From: Hippopus hippopus
Lineage: Eukaryota; Mollusca; Bivalvia; Cardiida; Cardiidae
Direction: 5' to 3'
Length of the DNA stretch: 64,000 nucleotides
NCBI GenBank assembly: GCA_946811185.2
Contig: OX328105.1
Coordinates: forward strand, 40,350,845-40,414,844
A program made the translations under genes and the position numbers. Below the pieces are notes generated by a model. It did not search any database and was not told the DNA's origin. It saw nothing but the letters and a program-made list of their open reading frames with translations. Shown piece after piece: positions 41,675 through 52,090 of this stretch. How positions within the stretch are numbered: the first letter of the stretch is position 1; the number at the start of each line of letters is the position of its first letter.

Positions 41675-42335
41675 AACCTTTAATCTGTCACAGACATTTA
41701 TGATAGATCTCTATGCAATCATTACAATGTGATTGTAAAATGATAATAAGAAAATTTGTTCTTTGGAGCAACAGATATGTTGTCAAAGTGTCTAGGTCTT
41801 TTTGTTTAGTAATGTTTCTTTTAATGGTATAATGTCTTCACTTTGGATATTTTGCTATTTTGACATAAATTGTTCAGCGAAGACAAGCTTAGACAACCTG
41901 GAACTGAAAAAGTTATATCAACAGGATTACAGCTAATCCCTGATGTAACAGAAGACTTATAAGCCTTTGAAGGCTTGCCCTAGAATCAGTATGAAATCAT
42001 ACTCTATCTTTTTATCTTTAAGTTGATACTTATAGGCATGCAGGCATCAACCATTCTTTTATAAATGCTTGAGGAGTTGTCCATGATGTTGTCTTTTGTA
42101 ACACAAGTGTACTTTTTTTGTATCTCTGAGATCCTAGAGAATGTATCACCTTTGTACATACGGTACCAATCATATTCTAACATTCTAACTCAATATTTAG
42201 CACACAATTTTAAGTTCTTGTTTTTAATCTGCCTGGTACAAATAACTGTATATTTTCAAGAAATGTTTCATGGAGAACTTTAAGAAAAGAAGAGTTTTCC
42301 TTTCCTCCAATGTTTTTTTTTTTCTGGATGCAGCA
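41675..42335. other. No feature recognised
   Basis: No gene or known repeat. Confidence 0.45.
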
Positions 42336-42577
42336 TTAATTCTTTAACAGATGACAACATTCTAGACTTGTTTATATTGAAAGCATTTGAAGACAACAAA
42401 TAAATGTGCCTCAAAAATTGAAATTTGTCCTGAGAAGAGTAGAAAAATTGTGGGAAAAAGAGACAATACTGGTTACCAGATTTTCTCCTTTTTCCCATAA
42501 TTTTTTCTATCATTTCAAAGACAAATTCCACGTTCAAATTGAACAAGTCTATAATTTTGTCATCTGGTAAAAGTTAA
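42336..42577. mobile_element. Symmetric T1 variant with two long arms
   Basis: Left TTAATTCTTTAACAGATGAC, GAAAGCATTTGAAGACAAC; right TTCAAATTGAACAAGTCTAT, TTTGTCATCTGGTAAAAGTTAA. Both ends are of long-arm type, around the usual palindrome, unlike the normal long/short form. Confidence 0.78.
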
Positions 42578-43107
42578 AATTTAGGGGGAAAAAAAATGCA
42601 AAAAAAATTATAAAGTTGAATAAAGTCCAGTCAAGCATATTGATGTTTTCAAATTTCAATGACTGAAGAAAAGTATACAACAATTTCCTGGCACTTTCAG
42701 GTACTGTTACAATTATGAATTACCTTGCTTTTGCAAAGACTAGTCTGTACAGTCTGAAAACAGTAGTATGAAAAATAGCATAAAGCTGTAGACTAGATGA
42801 TAGATATTTACTAGCATAGTATTATTGTTTTTGTGCGTAAAGACAAAGTGACAGATCCTGATGACGGGAAGTATGTGGCATGGATTCTGTACACGTTTCT
42901 GAGGTATCTCGTCTCAGCTAGACTGAATTTACAGATGGAAGAAAAATGGCTCTTGTCATATTTCAACTGACGGCCTGATTTGACAGGCACAAAGCTAGAA
43001 TTTTGAGCTTGATAACATGTGTTGTCAAGGGTCACTAATATAGTTATGCTGCAAGTGCAGGAAGGTCTGGTGGATTTATGTATATACCTAGATCATAGAT
43101 GGTTTTT
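42578..43107. other. No feature recognised
   Basis: No gene or known repeat. Confidence 0.45.
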
Positions 43108-43124
43108 AGCTCATCTGAACATGA

Positions 43125-43389
43125 CTGGTTCATTGATTAATTGAATTGGAGTTTAACGCCGTCTTAACAGCTTAGGTAAAAAATCACGGCGGTCAGTGCA
43201 CCTACACATGTGTTTCCTGGCTTTCTCACATCAGTATTGACACAACTTTCCAAGTCACTGACTACTTACTCACTTGCATCAGGGGTGAGAGGCGAAAAAT
43301 TGCCAGAAAAGAAGTTTGCCTTAACTGGGTATTGAACTCAACCACCAGGTCATGAGTGAGATATGCTAACCACTGAGCTACCCGTCAAG
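43125..43389 (-). mobile_element. tRNA-derived SINE with 13 bp target duplication
   Basis: Read on the minus strand: CGGGTAGCTCAGTGGTTAGC (A-box region), GGTTGAGTTCAATACCC (B-box region), body CCTCTCACCCCTGATGC, GTCAGTGACTTGGAAAG, end GACGGCGTTAAACTCCAATT. CATCTGAACATGA is repeated exactly at 43112-43124 and 43390-43402. Same family as 3550-3818. Confidence 0.88.
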
Positions 43390-43439
43390 CATCTGAACAT
43401 GAATACATGAGGCTAAGTCACATGAGGTAAACCACACTA

Positions 43440-43628
43440 CAAATTTTAGTTATCTATGTGAAAAGCACTGACAGATGACAAATATGGCTAAAAGTTAGAA
43501 TGTTTTATGTAGGGCAGAAAACATTGTTGGAAAAAGAGAAAATGCAAGTAACTAGCATTTTCTCCTTTTCCCACAATGTATTCTAAAACCTGTACTTCTC
43601 AGGGGCATACAAACATGGAAACAGTTAA
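43440..43628 (+). mobile_element. T1 element, left end lost
   Basis: AAAGCACTGACAGATGACAA, ACATTGTTGGAAAAAGAG, TAGCATTTTCTCCTTTTCCC, right end decayed to GAAACAGTTAA. Confidence 0.65.
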
Positions 43629-44063
43629 AGAATAAGACACAGAATCTGCTTTTCCAAAATTTTCTTACTACATTTACTCAAGTTACAGGCATCATCATAT
43701 AACTATTTACTACTTCAGTTTATTAATCATAGGTGAGCAATTCAGGGCCTTGAGGCTCCTCTAGTTGGGCAAGAGCAACTTACATTATGATTGGTTTGAT
43801 ATTGTAGGAATTATGGTCCTTTAAATGATTGTCCTGATACACTGACAATGCAAAAGATATTGGTATAATTCTGCCATTACATTTCTAGTTTCTACATATT
43901 TCTTTCGTTAATGAGGTTAACAGCGTAAACCAAAGGTAAGGTTAATGACTCCAGTTAAACATGTTTCCCAGTATTGCTCAGTGTTACATAGACATTTTGA
44001 AAGTGTTAAAACTAAAGAGCTGGAATGGAATTACTAATGCATACATACGGTTTTGGTCACATT

Positions 44064-44291
44064 TTAACTCTTTACCAAACAGCAAAACTTTAGACTGGTC
44101 CAAGTTGAAAGCATTTGCAGACGACAAAATTAACGTGACTCAAAAATTGAAATTTGTTCCAGGAGGGTAGAAAACATTGTGGGAAAAGGAGAAAATGCTG
44201 GTTACCAGCATTTTCTCCTTTTCGCACAATGTTTTCAAAAGGCTTCTTATTCAGGGTCATGAAAACCAGGGATTGTTTTGGAAAGAGTTAC
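44064..44291 (+). mobile_element. T1 element
   Basis: TTAACTCTTTACCAAACAGC to GTTTTGGAAAGAGTTAC. Palindrome near-perfect: GAAAACATTGTGGGAAAAGG against CCTTTTCGCACAATGTTTTC, one mismatch. Confidence 0.88.
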
Positions 44292-44539
44292 AGAAAATAT
44301 AATTGTTAATCATTGAGTAAATTTTATTGCTCTTATTATAGAGCAATTGCCAGAATGATCAAGCCAGACCTAGAATGAAATGCCTTATCACTTAGTTTTT
44401 GTTGGGAGGGACAATGGTGCCAGAGAGAAATATTTTGTTTCTGTTTTATACATGTTGTAAAGTGCAAAGCTTTGTACATACCACCATCATAGTATAACCA
44501 TGTTTTCCTATCTGTGTAGCTTGCCTAGGTGAAGTCACT

Positions 44540-45090
44540 ATTGCACTACCCATGGTGTCTGTGCTAGCATTGGAGTGAGCATCCACATTTACGTTAACAT
44601 TTTTTGAGTATTTACATTTTCCAAACCATATGATGAATTTGCTTCATATAAATATGGTATTATGATGGATATAGGCCCAATGTTTCTTTCAGCAATATCC
44701 GGGTCCATGCCCATGATCTTGGAGTCAAGGTTGTACAATATTTTACATCAAAGCTTTGCATTACATTTTTTTTTTTCCAGAGCTCATATTTTCCAAACTA
44801 AATAAAGGATTTTGTTCATGCTTGGCTTGATTACAGATACAGGTCCAAAGTTTCTATGAACAATACCCTAGTCATGCCCATGATCATAACGTCAAGGCCA
44901 TAGATTTTGAAATTTCATGTTGAAGGTTTTCTTGAGCTCCTATTTTCTTGTCCAAATAATTGATTTTGTACATAGTTAGTATTATGATGGATATGGGTCC
45001 ATAGATTCATTGAGCTATACCAGTGCCCATGCCTAAAACGTCAAGGTCACAGAGTTTCCTGGACAAAATGACCCTAGCTTTCATACAACA
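44540..45090 (+). repeat. Tandem repeat, three units of about 155-168 bp
   Basis: Units contain GATGGATATAGGCCCAA, CCATGCCCATGATC and GTCAAGG at about 44662, 44830 and 44985. Resembles an HL-type core but no shell ends are found. Confidence 0.65.
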
Positions 45091-45225
45091 TTCATTTGAA
45101 GTTATGGGATTTTAATTTTAATGGTCCCTTCTCTTACAGACAAAAGACAACTTAATCTGAATTTTTGGATCAAAATTCAGTCAATAAAATTTTTTTTGAC
45201 AACCATAAAAGTTTTTAAAATATGC

Positions 45226-47345
45226 ATTTTTGTGGCATTTGTCGAAGACAATGCCACTATGAGATCAATAATAAATGTTCAATATTGAATTTTGAAGACC
45301 ATGTATGGTATTTTGTCCAAAACCGAAGGAAGTAAACCCAATTAAACTCAATTTTTCAAGACAAATGAGTTTTTCAATAGCACTCAGATATATAATTGGA
45401 AATGGCGTATTGAAATAAACTGCAAAAGGCTATCGATCGTGGAAATACTTCTTTTTGAGTAAAAATAGCTTCACCTCTTCATAGCCTTCTATTGGCGCAA
45501 TGATATGCACAAAATTTGTCTTCTGACCGCTTTGCTTCCGGGGTTGTTCGTTCCAAAACCAGTTCGCCCCTGGGCTTGTTCGTCCCATGATTGCACGCTA
45601 CTCATTTGATTGTGCATGAATATTTACAGGAAGAAAACTTTATTGTAATGTTGGGAATTAGGTCCTGACGGCCAAAGATATCTCAAAATCGTAGTACATA
45701 TTCAGGTATAAACTTAATTGAATTCAATATATTTACATGGCTTCTCTCTCTACCCATCGTTCATCCTTCCGTCAAGGGACGTTACTCCTGACTCCTCTTG
45801 AAAGATTAAAGGGAGACCACCAATACACAACGCAAACGTAGGCACCAGTAATCTCCCTTTAACCAAAGAGACGTATTAATTTGCTTAGAAGGTTGATTTT
45901 CAAGTTAATATTTAAATAATATTTCTCTTTTTTTTTTTTAGCTCACCTGAGCACGAAGTGCTAAGGTGAGGTATTGTGATCGGTCATTGTCCGGCGCCCA
46001 TCTGTCCGTCTGTCCACAATTCCTTTAAACATCTTCTCCTCCTAAACCGCTGGGCCAATCTTGGTGAAATTTAGCAGGGATGTTCCTTGCGTGAAGCTCT
46101 ACCAAAGTTGTTCAAGAGATTGAATTCCACCCTTAACTCTGGTTGCTATGGCAACAGAAAGGAAAAAAATAGCAAAATCTTCGATAATCTTCTTCTCTGA
46201 CATTAGAAGGCGTAGAGCTTTGATATTTGGTATGTAGCATCTCCTAGTGGACCTCTACCAAGTTTGTTCATATGATGCCCCTGGGGTTAAAACTGGCCCC
46301 GCCCCGGGGGTCACAAGTTCGAACATAGGAACAAAGAAAGAAAACTTTAAAATTCTTCTTCTCTGAAACTGGAAGGCATGGAGCTGTGATATTTGGCATC
46401 TAGCATCTCCTAGTGGACCTCTACCAATTTTGTTCATATGATGCCCCTGGGATCAAAACTGGCCCCGCCAAGGGGTCACAATTTCGAACATAGGAACAAA
46501 GAAGGAAAACTTTAAAATTCTTCTTCCCTAAAACTGGAAGGTGTGGAGCTTTGATATTTGGTATGTAGCAATTCCTAGTGGACCTCTTCCAAGTTTGTTC
46601 AATGATGCCGCTGGGGTCAAAACTGGCCCTGCCCCGGGGGTCACAAGTTCGAACAAAGGAACAAAGAAGGAAAACTTTAAAATTCTTCTTTTTTAAAACT
46701 GGAAAGCATAGAGCTTTGTTATTTGGTTTGTAGTGAAACTGTTCTAAGTTTGTTAGCCCACCTGAGCACAACGTGTTCAGTCAGTTCAAAATTGGGTCAC
46801 CTGGGGTCATAAACTAGGTCTCAAGGTTAAATTAAACTAATACTTTGTGGGCACTCTAGAGGCCATATGTTTTGCTCAATTGACTTGAAAATTGGTCAGA
46901 ATGTTTGTCTTGATGAAATATTGGGTGAGTTTGGAATTTGGTCACCTGGGGTCATGAACTAGGTCACTTGGTCAAATTTAATAAATACCTTGTGGGCACT
47001 CTAGAGGCCACATTTATTGCTGAATTAACTTGAAAACTGTTCAGAATGTTTGTCTTGATAAATGTTTTGACGAGTTCTAAATTGGGTCACATCGGGTGAT
47101 AAATTAGGTCACTAGGTCAACTTCAGGAAATTCCTTGTGGACGCTCAGAGGCCACATTTTAAGCTCAATTGACCAGACAATTGGTCAGAAATTGAATTAC
47201 GCACGTGGAGTGAATTCCGCCTATTGACTCAGATGAGTGATCCAGGGCCATCATGGCCCTCCTGTTTTCAAATTATTAATTCTACACAGTGGCTTCCTTG
47301 ACAAATGCCACATCAGCGTTCTCAACGCTTTGATTATTCTCACAT
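45226..47345 (+). repeat. LR1 dispersed repeat, copy 1, split by HL1
   Basis: Matches 60771-61535 along its length (TTTGTCGAAGACAATG, AGCCTTCTATTGGCGCAATG, GGCTTGTTCGTCCCATGATT, AAGGGAGACCACCAATACAC). HL1 lies at 45940-47268; the remainder CAAATTATTAATTCTACACA resumes after it. No open frame is shared with the other copy. Confidence 0.85.
45940..47268 (+). mobile_element. HL1 element inside LR1
   Basis: AGCTCACCTGAGCACGAAGTGC, leader CTTCTCCTCCTAAACCGCTG, three or four ~165 bp units, three 147 bp units, CTCAGATGAGTGATCCA, GGGCCATCATGGCCC, TCCTGTTTT. The same module order as 17206-20604 but 2 kb shorter through fewer 147 bp units. Confidence 0.85.
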
Positions 47346-47510
47346 GGTTTCACAAAAGATAATTCTATTCAAAGCCAGTCACTAATTATCTAGATTCTAA
47401 GTTGGTTTTTCACTTAGGGAATGAGCATTTCTAATTATGTCCATCAGTGCAGACAAGTCACCGAACACATCCCCCAACAAGTCAGTTGCATGAAATGCTA
47501 TACTGTACTC

Positions 47511-47910
47511 ATTACCTCGGGAAAGAATTTGCAGCAGACAATTTTGAACTGAAGAAATTACCTTGTAAAATAAGAGCAACCTACATGAGTTGAGGTTTAA
47601 CTCTCTTACCAGACGACAACATCCTTGAAACATCCAATTTGGAAGCAGTTACAGACAAACAGACAAGTTAAATGTGACTAAATTGATGACATTTGCCTTT
47701 AAAAGGATTAAAAATTCTTGGATAAGGAGAAAATGCTGGTTGCCAACATTATCTCCTTTTCCTGCAAAAGCCTTTATACTTGGAGTTGTCAAAATTTGAC
47801 ATTCTTTTGTAAAGGGCTAACTTGTAACCTCGAGACAAATGCACAGATCATTTTAGATTAAAGAAATTACCTGGTAAAATAAGAACCTTCATGAGTTGAG
47901 GTTTAATTTA
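47511..47910 (+). repeat. Local direct duplication, one copy filled by T1 and one empty
   Basis: 47511-47600 (AAGAAATTACCTTGTAAAAT, ATGAGTTGAGGTTTAA) recurs diverged at 47824-47910 (AAGAAATTACCTGGTAAAAT, ATGAGTTGAGGTTTAA). A T1 follows the first GAGGTTTAA; the second continues into unrelated sequence. Confidence 0.75.
47597..47820 (+). mobile_element. T1 element
   Basis: TTAACTCTCTTACCAGACGA to TTTTGTAAAGGGCTAA; centre AATGCTGGTTGCCAACATTA, outer arms reduced. Confidence 0.78.
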
Positions 47911-47967
47911 TTCACACGAACTACAATTATTATTGTCGGAAAACAAATTGTTTGTTACAAGTAATTT

Positions 47968-48159
47968 TATACCCCCACAAAATGAATGTTTTCGGGGGTA
48001 TACTGGAATCAGCCTGTCTGTCCGTGTGTCCATCTGTTTGTCTGTCCGTTTGTCCGTCTGTGTGTCCATCTGTGTGTCCGTCTGTGTACAAATAATTGCC
48101 TGTTTCTGTCAAAGCACTGGTGGGGGTATTAAGTCACATTCAGTGACAGCTCTAGTTTA
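47968..48159 (+). mobile_element. HL4 element, short
   Basis: TATACCCCCACAAAATGAATG hairpin to TTTTCGGGGGTATA; CTGTCCGT/GTGTCCAT run at 48020-48086; subterminal GGTGGGGGTATTA pairing with the 5' TATACCCCCAC; 3' hairpin GTCACATTCAGTGAC; end AGCTCTAGTTT. Only ~190 bp because no tandem core is present. Confidence 0.8.
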
Positions 48160-48413
48160 TCCTTTTGCCATCATGTTTTCAACAGAGGAAAAGCAGCAAG
48201 ATAAAAGGGAAAGTCACTTGCAGGTGGTAATGTGTTAAAACAATTAGGACATTTTTCCCTGAGATGCTTCACATCATCTGTACAGATCAGATCTAGCAAA
48301 GAATTTGTTTTGTTTTGTCTTGCTTTGATGTTGCCATTGTGAGCACTGTAATGCTTTATCTGAATGAGAATTGTGCTTATGTCAGAATTTTTGCATGGTA
48401 TCAGTGAACTTGG
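48160..48413. other. No feature recognised
   Basis: No gene or known repeat. Confidence 0.45.
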
Positions 48414-48627
48414 TTAACTTTTTACCAGATGACAAAAATTTTAGACTCATGCAAATTGCAAGCATCTGCCACAAATAAGATGAGGCTCAAATAATGGGAT
48501 TTCCCTTTGAAAAGGTAGAAAACATTTTGGGAAGAGGAGAAAATGCTTCTTAACCAGCAACCATTGTTTTCACAGGGCTTTTTCTTTTCGGGGTTGTAAA
48601 TCTCAGAATGGTTTGGTAAATGGTTAC
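48414..48627 (+). mobile_element. T1 element, palindrome damaged
   Basis: TTAACTTTTTACCAGATGAC to TTTGGTAAATGGTTAC; GAGGAGAAAATGCTTCTTAACC is followed directly by CAGCAACCATTG. Confidence 0.72.
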
Positions 48628-48695
48628 GCTTATTTGATTGTTAGTTTTGCTGTCATCAAAACAATATTTAACTCACTAAATTTTGTGTTAGTTCT

Positions 48696-48918
48696 TTAAC
48701 TCTCTACCAAAGGACAAGATTTGGACTCAACCAAATTGAAAGCATTTTCAGACGACAAATTTAATGTAGCTCAAATGATGATTTCTGTCTCTGATTGGGT
48801 AGAAAACATTGTGGGAAAAGGAGAATGGTTACCAGCATTTTCTCCTCTTCCCACCATGTTTTCCAAAGCTTTCTTTCTCAGGGTCGTTAAAAAGTCGGGA
48901 TTGTGTGGTAAAAGGTAA
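48696..48918 (+). mobile_element. T1 element
   Basis: TTAACTCTCTACCAAAGGAC to GTGTGGTAAAAGGTAA; a few bases lost in the left arm (AAAGGAGAATGGTTACCAGC). A G-rich run follows at 48921-48942. Confidence 0.8.
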
Positions 48919-49106
48919 AGGAAGGGGGGGGGGGGGCGGGGGTAAGCTTGAAAGATGATGCCATAGAAGTCAAGGCATCAAACATACAGCTGTCATTTAA
49001 GCCCAAAGGCAACTTTTAGAAGAACTTAAATGATGGTGTAGCTTCAGTTTATTAATGCAGATCACAATTTTGAGTTTATAGTCAATTATGTTGAGAATTT
49101 TATTGC

Positions 49107-49270
49107 TTAAATCATTACCAAATAATACCGAGTTTTAATGTCCCTGCGTTAGGTTTTTAAAAATATTGTTGGAAGTGGAGAAAATGCTTTTGACCAGCAT
49201 TTTCTCCTTTTCACACAACCTTTTCCCACATCTAAAGAAACTTATCACACAGGATTGTTTGGTAAAGAAA
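49107..49270. mobile_element. Symmetric T1 variant with two short arms
   Basis: Left TTAAATCATTACCAAATAAT, ACCGAGTTTTAATGTCCC; right ATCACACAGGATTGTTTGGT. Both ends match the short arm, so total length is only ~164 bp. Centre ATGCTTTTGACCAGCATT. Confidence 0.68.
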
Positions 49271-49626
49271 CTTGCTGGGCACACTAGTTGATGAACAAAG
49301 GGGTCAAATGGGTTGTAAAAAAGTGTTTGTAATTATTTTGTCATTCTAGCCAGGATTCTTCTGTTTTCAATCATCATTTCCTAACACTTTTTGGCGAATT
49401 CTGGCATGAACACTGTTGCTGATTTAAAAATTTGTGAAAAAGGAAAAAAAGTAATACTCATGATAACCTGTTTCCAATTTCGATTTTACCACACTGTGGC
49501 TTTGACCAATAACAGCAATTAACTGAAATGTATTGAAGATATAGTAGGACCATCTGACAAAACATTCAAAACAAAGGTAGTAACAATGATGAAATTTCTT
49601 ATTTCATTTATGTTAGGTTCTGAGGT
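49271..49626. other. No feature recognised
   Basis: No gene or known repeat. Confidence 0.45.
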
Positions 49627-50565
49627 TTAACCCTTGACCAAACATTAGCCCGACTTATAACATCCCTGGATAAAGAGGCCATTGAAAACATAATGGGAAA
49701 AGGAGAAAATGCTGGTAACCAGCATTTTCTCCTTTTCCCACAGTGTTTTCTAACCTATCAAAGACGTCAGTCCTCATTGGAATTACAGTTATTTTGTTGT
49801 CCTCACAATGTCATGCTTTAAAGCCTGTCTCACACAGAACACGGTTGGGCACACGGTTCCAATACGGTATACTCGGTTATACACAGGTTGACTGGTACGA
49901 GTATTGAGCTCCAACCGTGCCTGGGGATGAGTTGGTACGATTTAAACTCGAATGTAGCACGAGTATGTACGAACAAAGCACGGATATACTCGGTCAAGCA
50001 AGGTTTGTCACGGTTTGAACACGATTTGCAAACGATTTTCATACGATTGTTGTACGGTTCCAAGTACGGTCTAGTGCGGTCTGTTACGGCCTAGTACGAT
50101 TAAACACGACTTTTACTCGATTAACTGGACATTTACAGGGTTTACATACGGTCCCACCGACTTTTGTTCGAGTTATGCTCGAATTATCACACATTCGTCT
50201 ATGTTTTGATGTTGACACGGTTGAGCTCACTCGTGGAGCTCACTCATGTGCGGTTGTATATACGGTCTCGTACGGTCTCACATGGTCTCTCACGGTCTTA
50301 TACGATCGCTAATACGATCATACACAGGCATGGCACCCATGCCAGTTTTTTAAAAGTTTTAAAAATCATACACGGCTTTCACGGATACACTCGAATGGCC
50401 CGAGTGTAACTCGGATAAGGCCACGGTTGGTTCGGTTGTATGTACGGTTTACACGGGTGGCCAACCGTATAAGCCGTGTGTTCTGTGTGAGACAGGCTTA
50501 AGTTTGGTCAAGTCTAAGTTTGGTCGAGTCTGAGTCCAAAATTTTGTCTTGGGGTAAAGGGCTAA
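49627..50565 (-). mobile_element. T1 element split by a 677 bp TIR element
   Basis: TTAACCCTTGACCAAACATT, good palindrome (GGGAAAAGGAGAAAATGCTG and complement), TGTCATGCTTTA at 49820; resumes 50498 with TTAAGTTTGGTCAAGTC and ends GGGGTAAAGGGCTAA. GTTTGGTC(A/G)AGTCT is repeated twice after the insertion. Confidence 0.8.
49821..50497. mobile_element. TIR element with ACGG-rich interior
   Basis: GCCTGTCTCACACAGAACAC at the left is inverted exactly at the right. TTA (or TTAA) flanks both sides and the joined host T1 keeps its normal length. The interior is made of irregular 10-13 bp units with ACGGT, ACGA and CTCG motifs. Target duplication and termini suggest PIF/Harbinger; no transposase present. 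Confidence 0.75.
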
Positions 50566-50704
50566 AATGCTCAGTGCACTAGTAGCTTCTATTAAGATTC
50601 ATCCATGATCTTTAAACAATTTGTAATGTTATTACTAAGGCTGTTGGAAGATAAAAAGATTTTAAACCCATGAAGAGCCAAGTAAACCCAACAGAAAGTT
50701 TTCA

Positions 50705-50870
50705 TTTTAGTAATAAGACCCATATAATGGCAATTTCAAGGTTGCTTTTGTGCTTGGAAAGGGGACAATGTTAATTAAAGACGAAACTACATAATCTTCT
50801 GCATTTTGATCTTGATTCACACTGGCCACTTATGCCACTGTGGTAATAAAAGATGCTATGAGGTTGAAAT
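50705..50870 (-). mobile_element. T2b element, decayed
   Basis: AATAAGACCCATATAATGGC and AATTTCAAGGTTGC are the T2b right arm reversed; TTTTGATCTTGATTCACACT the palindrome arm. No intact ends. Confidence 0.5.
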
Positions 50871-50967
50871 AGGCAGACCTTTCTTGAAACTAACACGGTA
50901 GGTCCTTACTTTTCGTGATCACCTTGATTCCTTTGGTATCAGAGGGCATATGTTTCAGAGAAAACAG

Positions 50968-51180
50968 TTAACCCGTATCCTGCTAAATAACTAACATAAA
51001 ACTTTCAAGCTGATAGTAAAAACCCAAAATTTGCTTTTTCAAAGGTATTTTTGGGAGAATAGACATCTTCTTATCGGACAGTGTAGATCCAAGATCAGAC
51101 TGCACATTCTGTGCAGTCTGATCTTGATCTACACTGTCCGCCGAAGGTCAGTGAGTTGCGCTTAGCAGCCTAAGGGTGAA
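50968..51180 (-). mobile_element. T2a TTAA-ended element
   Basis: TTAACCCGTATCCTGCTAAA to GCAGCCTAAGGGTGAA. Centre palindrome strong: GTAGATCCAAGATCAGACTG against CAGTCTGATCTTGATCTAC around CACATTCTGTG. The right TGAA is shared with the T1 that follows. Confidence 0.84.
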
Positions 51181-51405
51181 TCTTTTACCAAACAATCCTG
51201 TGTTTAAACGACGTTGAGGAAGAAGGCTTTTTGGAAACACTGTGGTAAAAGGAGAAAATGCTAGGATCCAGCATTTTCTTCTTTTCCCACAATGTTTTCT
51301 GACCTGTCAGAGAACTTCTGTTAATTTGTTCCAAATTCAAATTTTTGGTCTCCAGGAGCTATTAACCTGGAAGAGTCTAAAATGAGGTGTTCAGGAAAGA
51401 GTTAG
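51177..51405 (-). mobile_element. T1 element
   Basis: TGAATCTTTTACCAAACAAT to TCAGGAAAGAGTTAG. Centre reads GAAAATGCTAGGATCCAGCA. Both ends are shared with neighbouring elements. Confidence 0.78.
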
Positions 51406-51631
51406 CCCTATACCTAACGTCCAAATTTTAGGCTTGTCCAAATTAAAAACATTTGCTGATGACAAAAATAATTGTGACCCAAACATTGAAATTGTTTTTA
51501 GGAAGGGTAGAAAACATAGTGGCAAAAGGAGAAAATGCTGGTTACCAGCATTTTCTCCTTTTCCCACAATGTTTTCAAAAGGTTTCCTTTTCAGGGTCGT
51601 CAAAAGTCGGGATTGTATGGAAAAGTGTTAA
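51402..51631 (+). mobile_element. T1 element
   Basis: TTAGCCCTATACCTAACGTC to GTATGGAAAAGTGTTAA; strong central palindrome AAAGGAGAAAATGCTGGTTA and complement. Confidence 0.84.
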
Positions 51632-51942
51632 TCTACAAATGTTATGAAGAGTTTATGACTTGCTCTGATTAGATTTACTGACAGATGTCAAGTTATGTTC
51701 CTTTTATTTCTAAAGAACAAAGTACCCAAGTCCAGTCATGATCTTATGTTATAAATGAAGTTTTTATATTCTCTCTATTCTCATGTAAGAGCTGGCATTG
51801 GTTAGCACTGTCCTATACGTCAATGACCGTTTTAGTGCCTGGATGTATGTACATATGCTACTAATTTATCTGCAGCAATAACTTACTTGCTGTAACATTT
51901 TCACATATTAGTATGACAAGCTGTTTACATCATTTTCTTTTT
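51632..51942. other. No feature recognised
   Basis: No gene or known repeat. Confidence 0.45.
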
Positions 51943-52090
51943 TATACTCCCCCCCCCCCACCCCACTGCAAAGTGAGAGCAGGGGTATACTGAAATCAGG
52001 TTGTTTCTGTTTTCATACGCTCCTACAGTTTTCAACCACATATACAGTGGAACCCCATTAAAACGAACTTCGCTAAAACGCTGACCTTAT

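Larger units (their letters stand above)
43108..43766 (+). mobile_element. HL1 element, decayed, carrying a SINE and a T1
   Basis: 5' AGCTCATCTGAACATGA (split by the SINE, resuming ATACATGAGGCTAAG) and 3' AGGTGAGCAATTCAGGGCC, TTGAGGCTCCTCTAGTT. The 3' hairpin is largely lost. Confidence 0.6.

Noticed and set aside
46421..46771. 116-codon minus-strand frame with repeated DP-rich segments
   Set aside because: Produced by the ~165 bp HL1 core units read in one frame; not conserved in the equivalent units at 17440-18340.
48921..48942. G-rich run as a regulatory G-quadruplex
   Set aside because: A homopolymer-like run without gene context; similar runs occur at 34273 and 56322. Nothing supports function.
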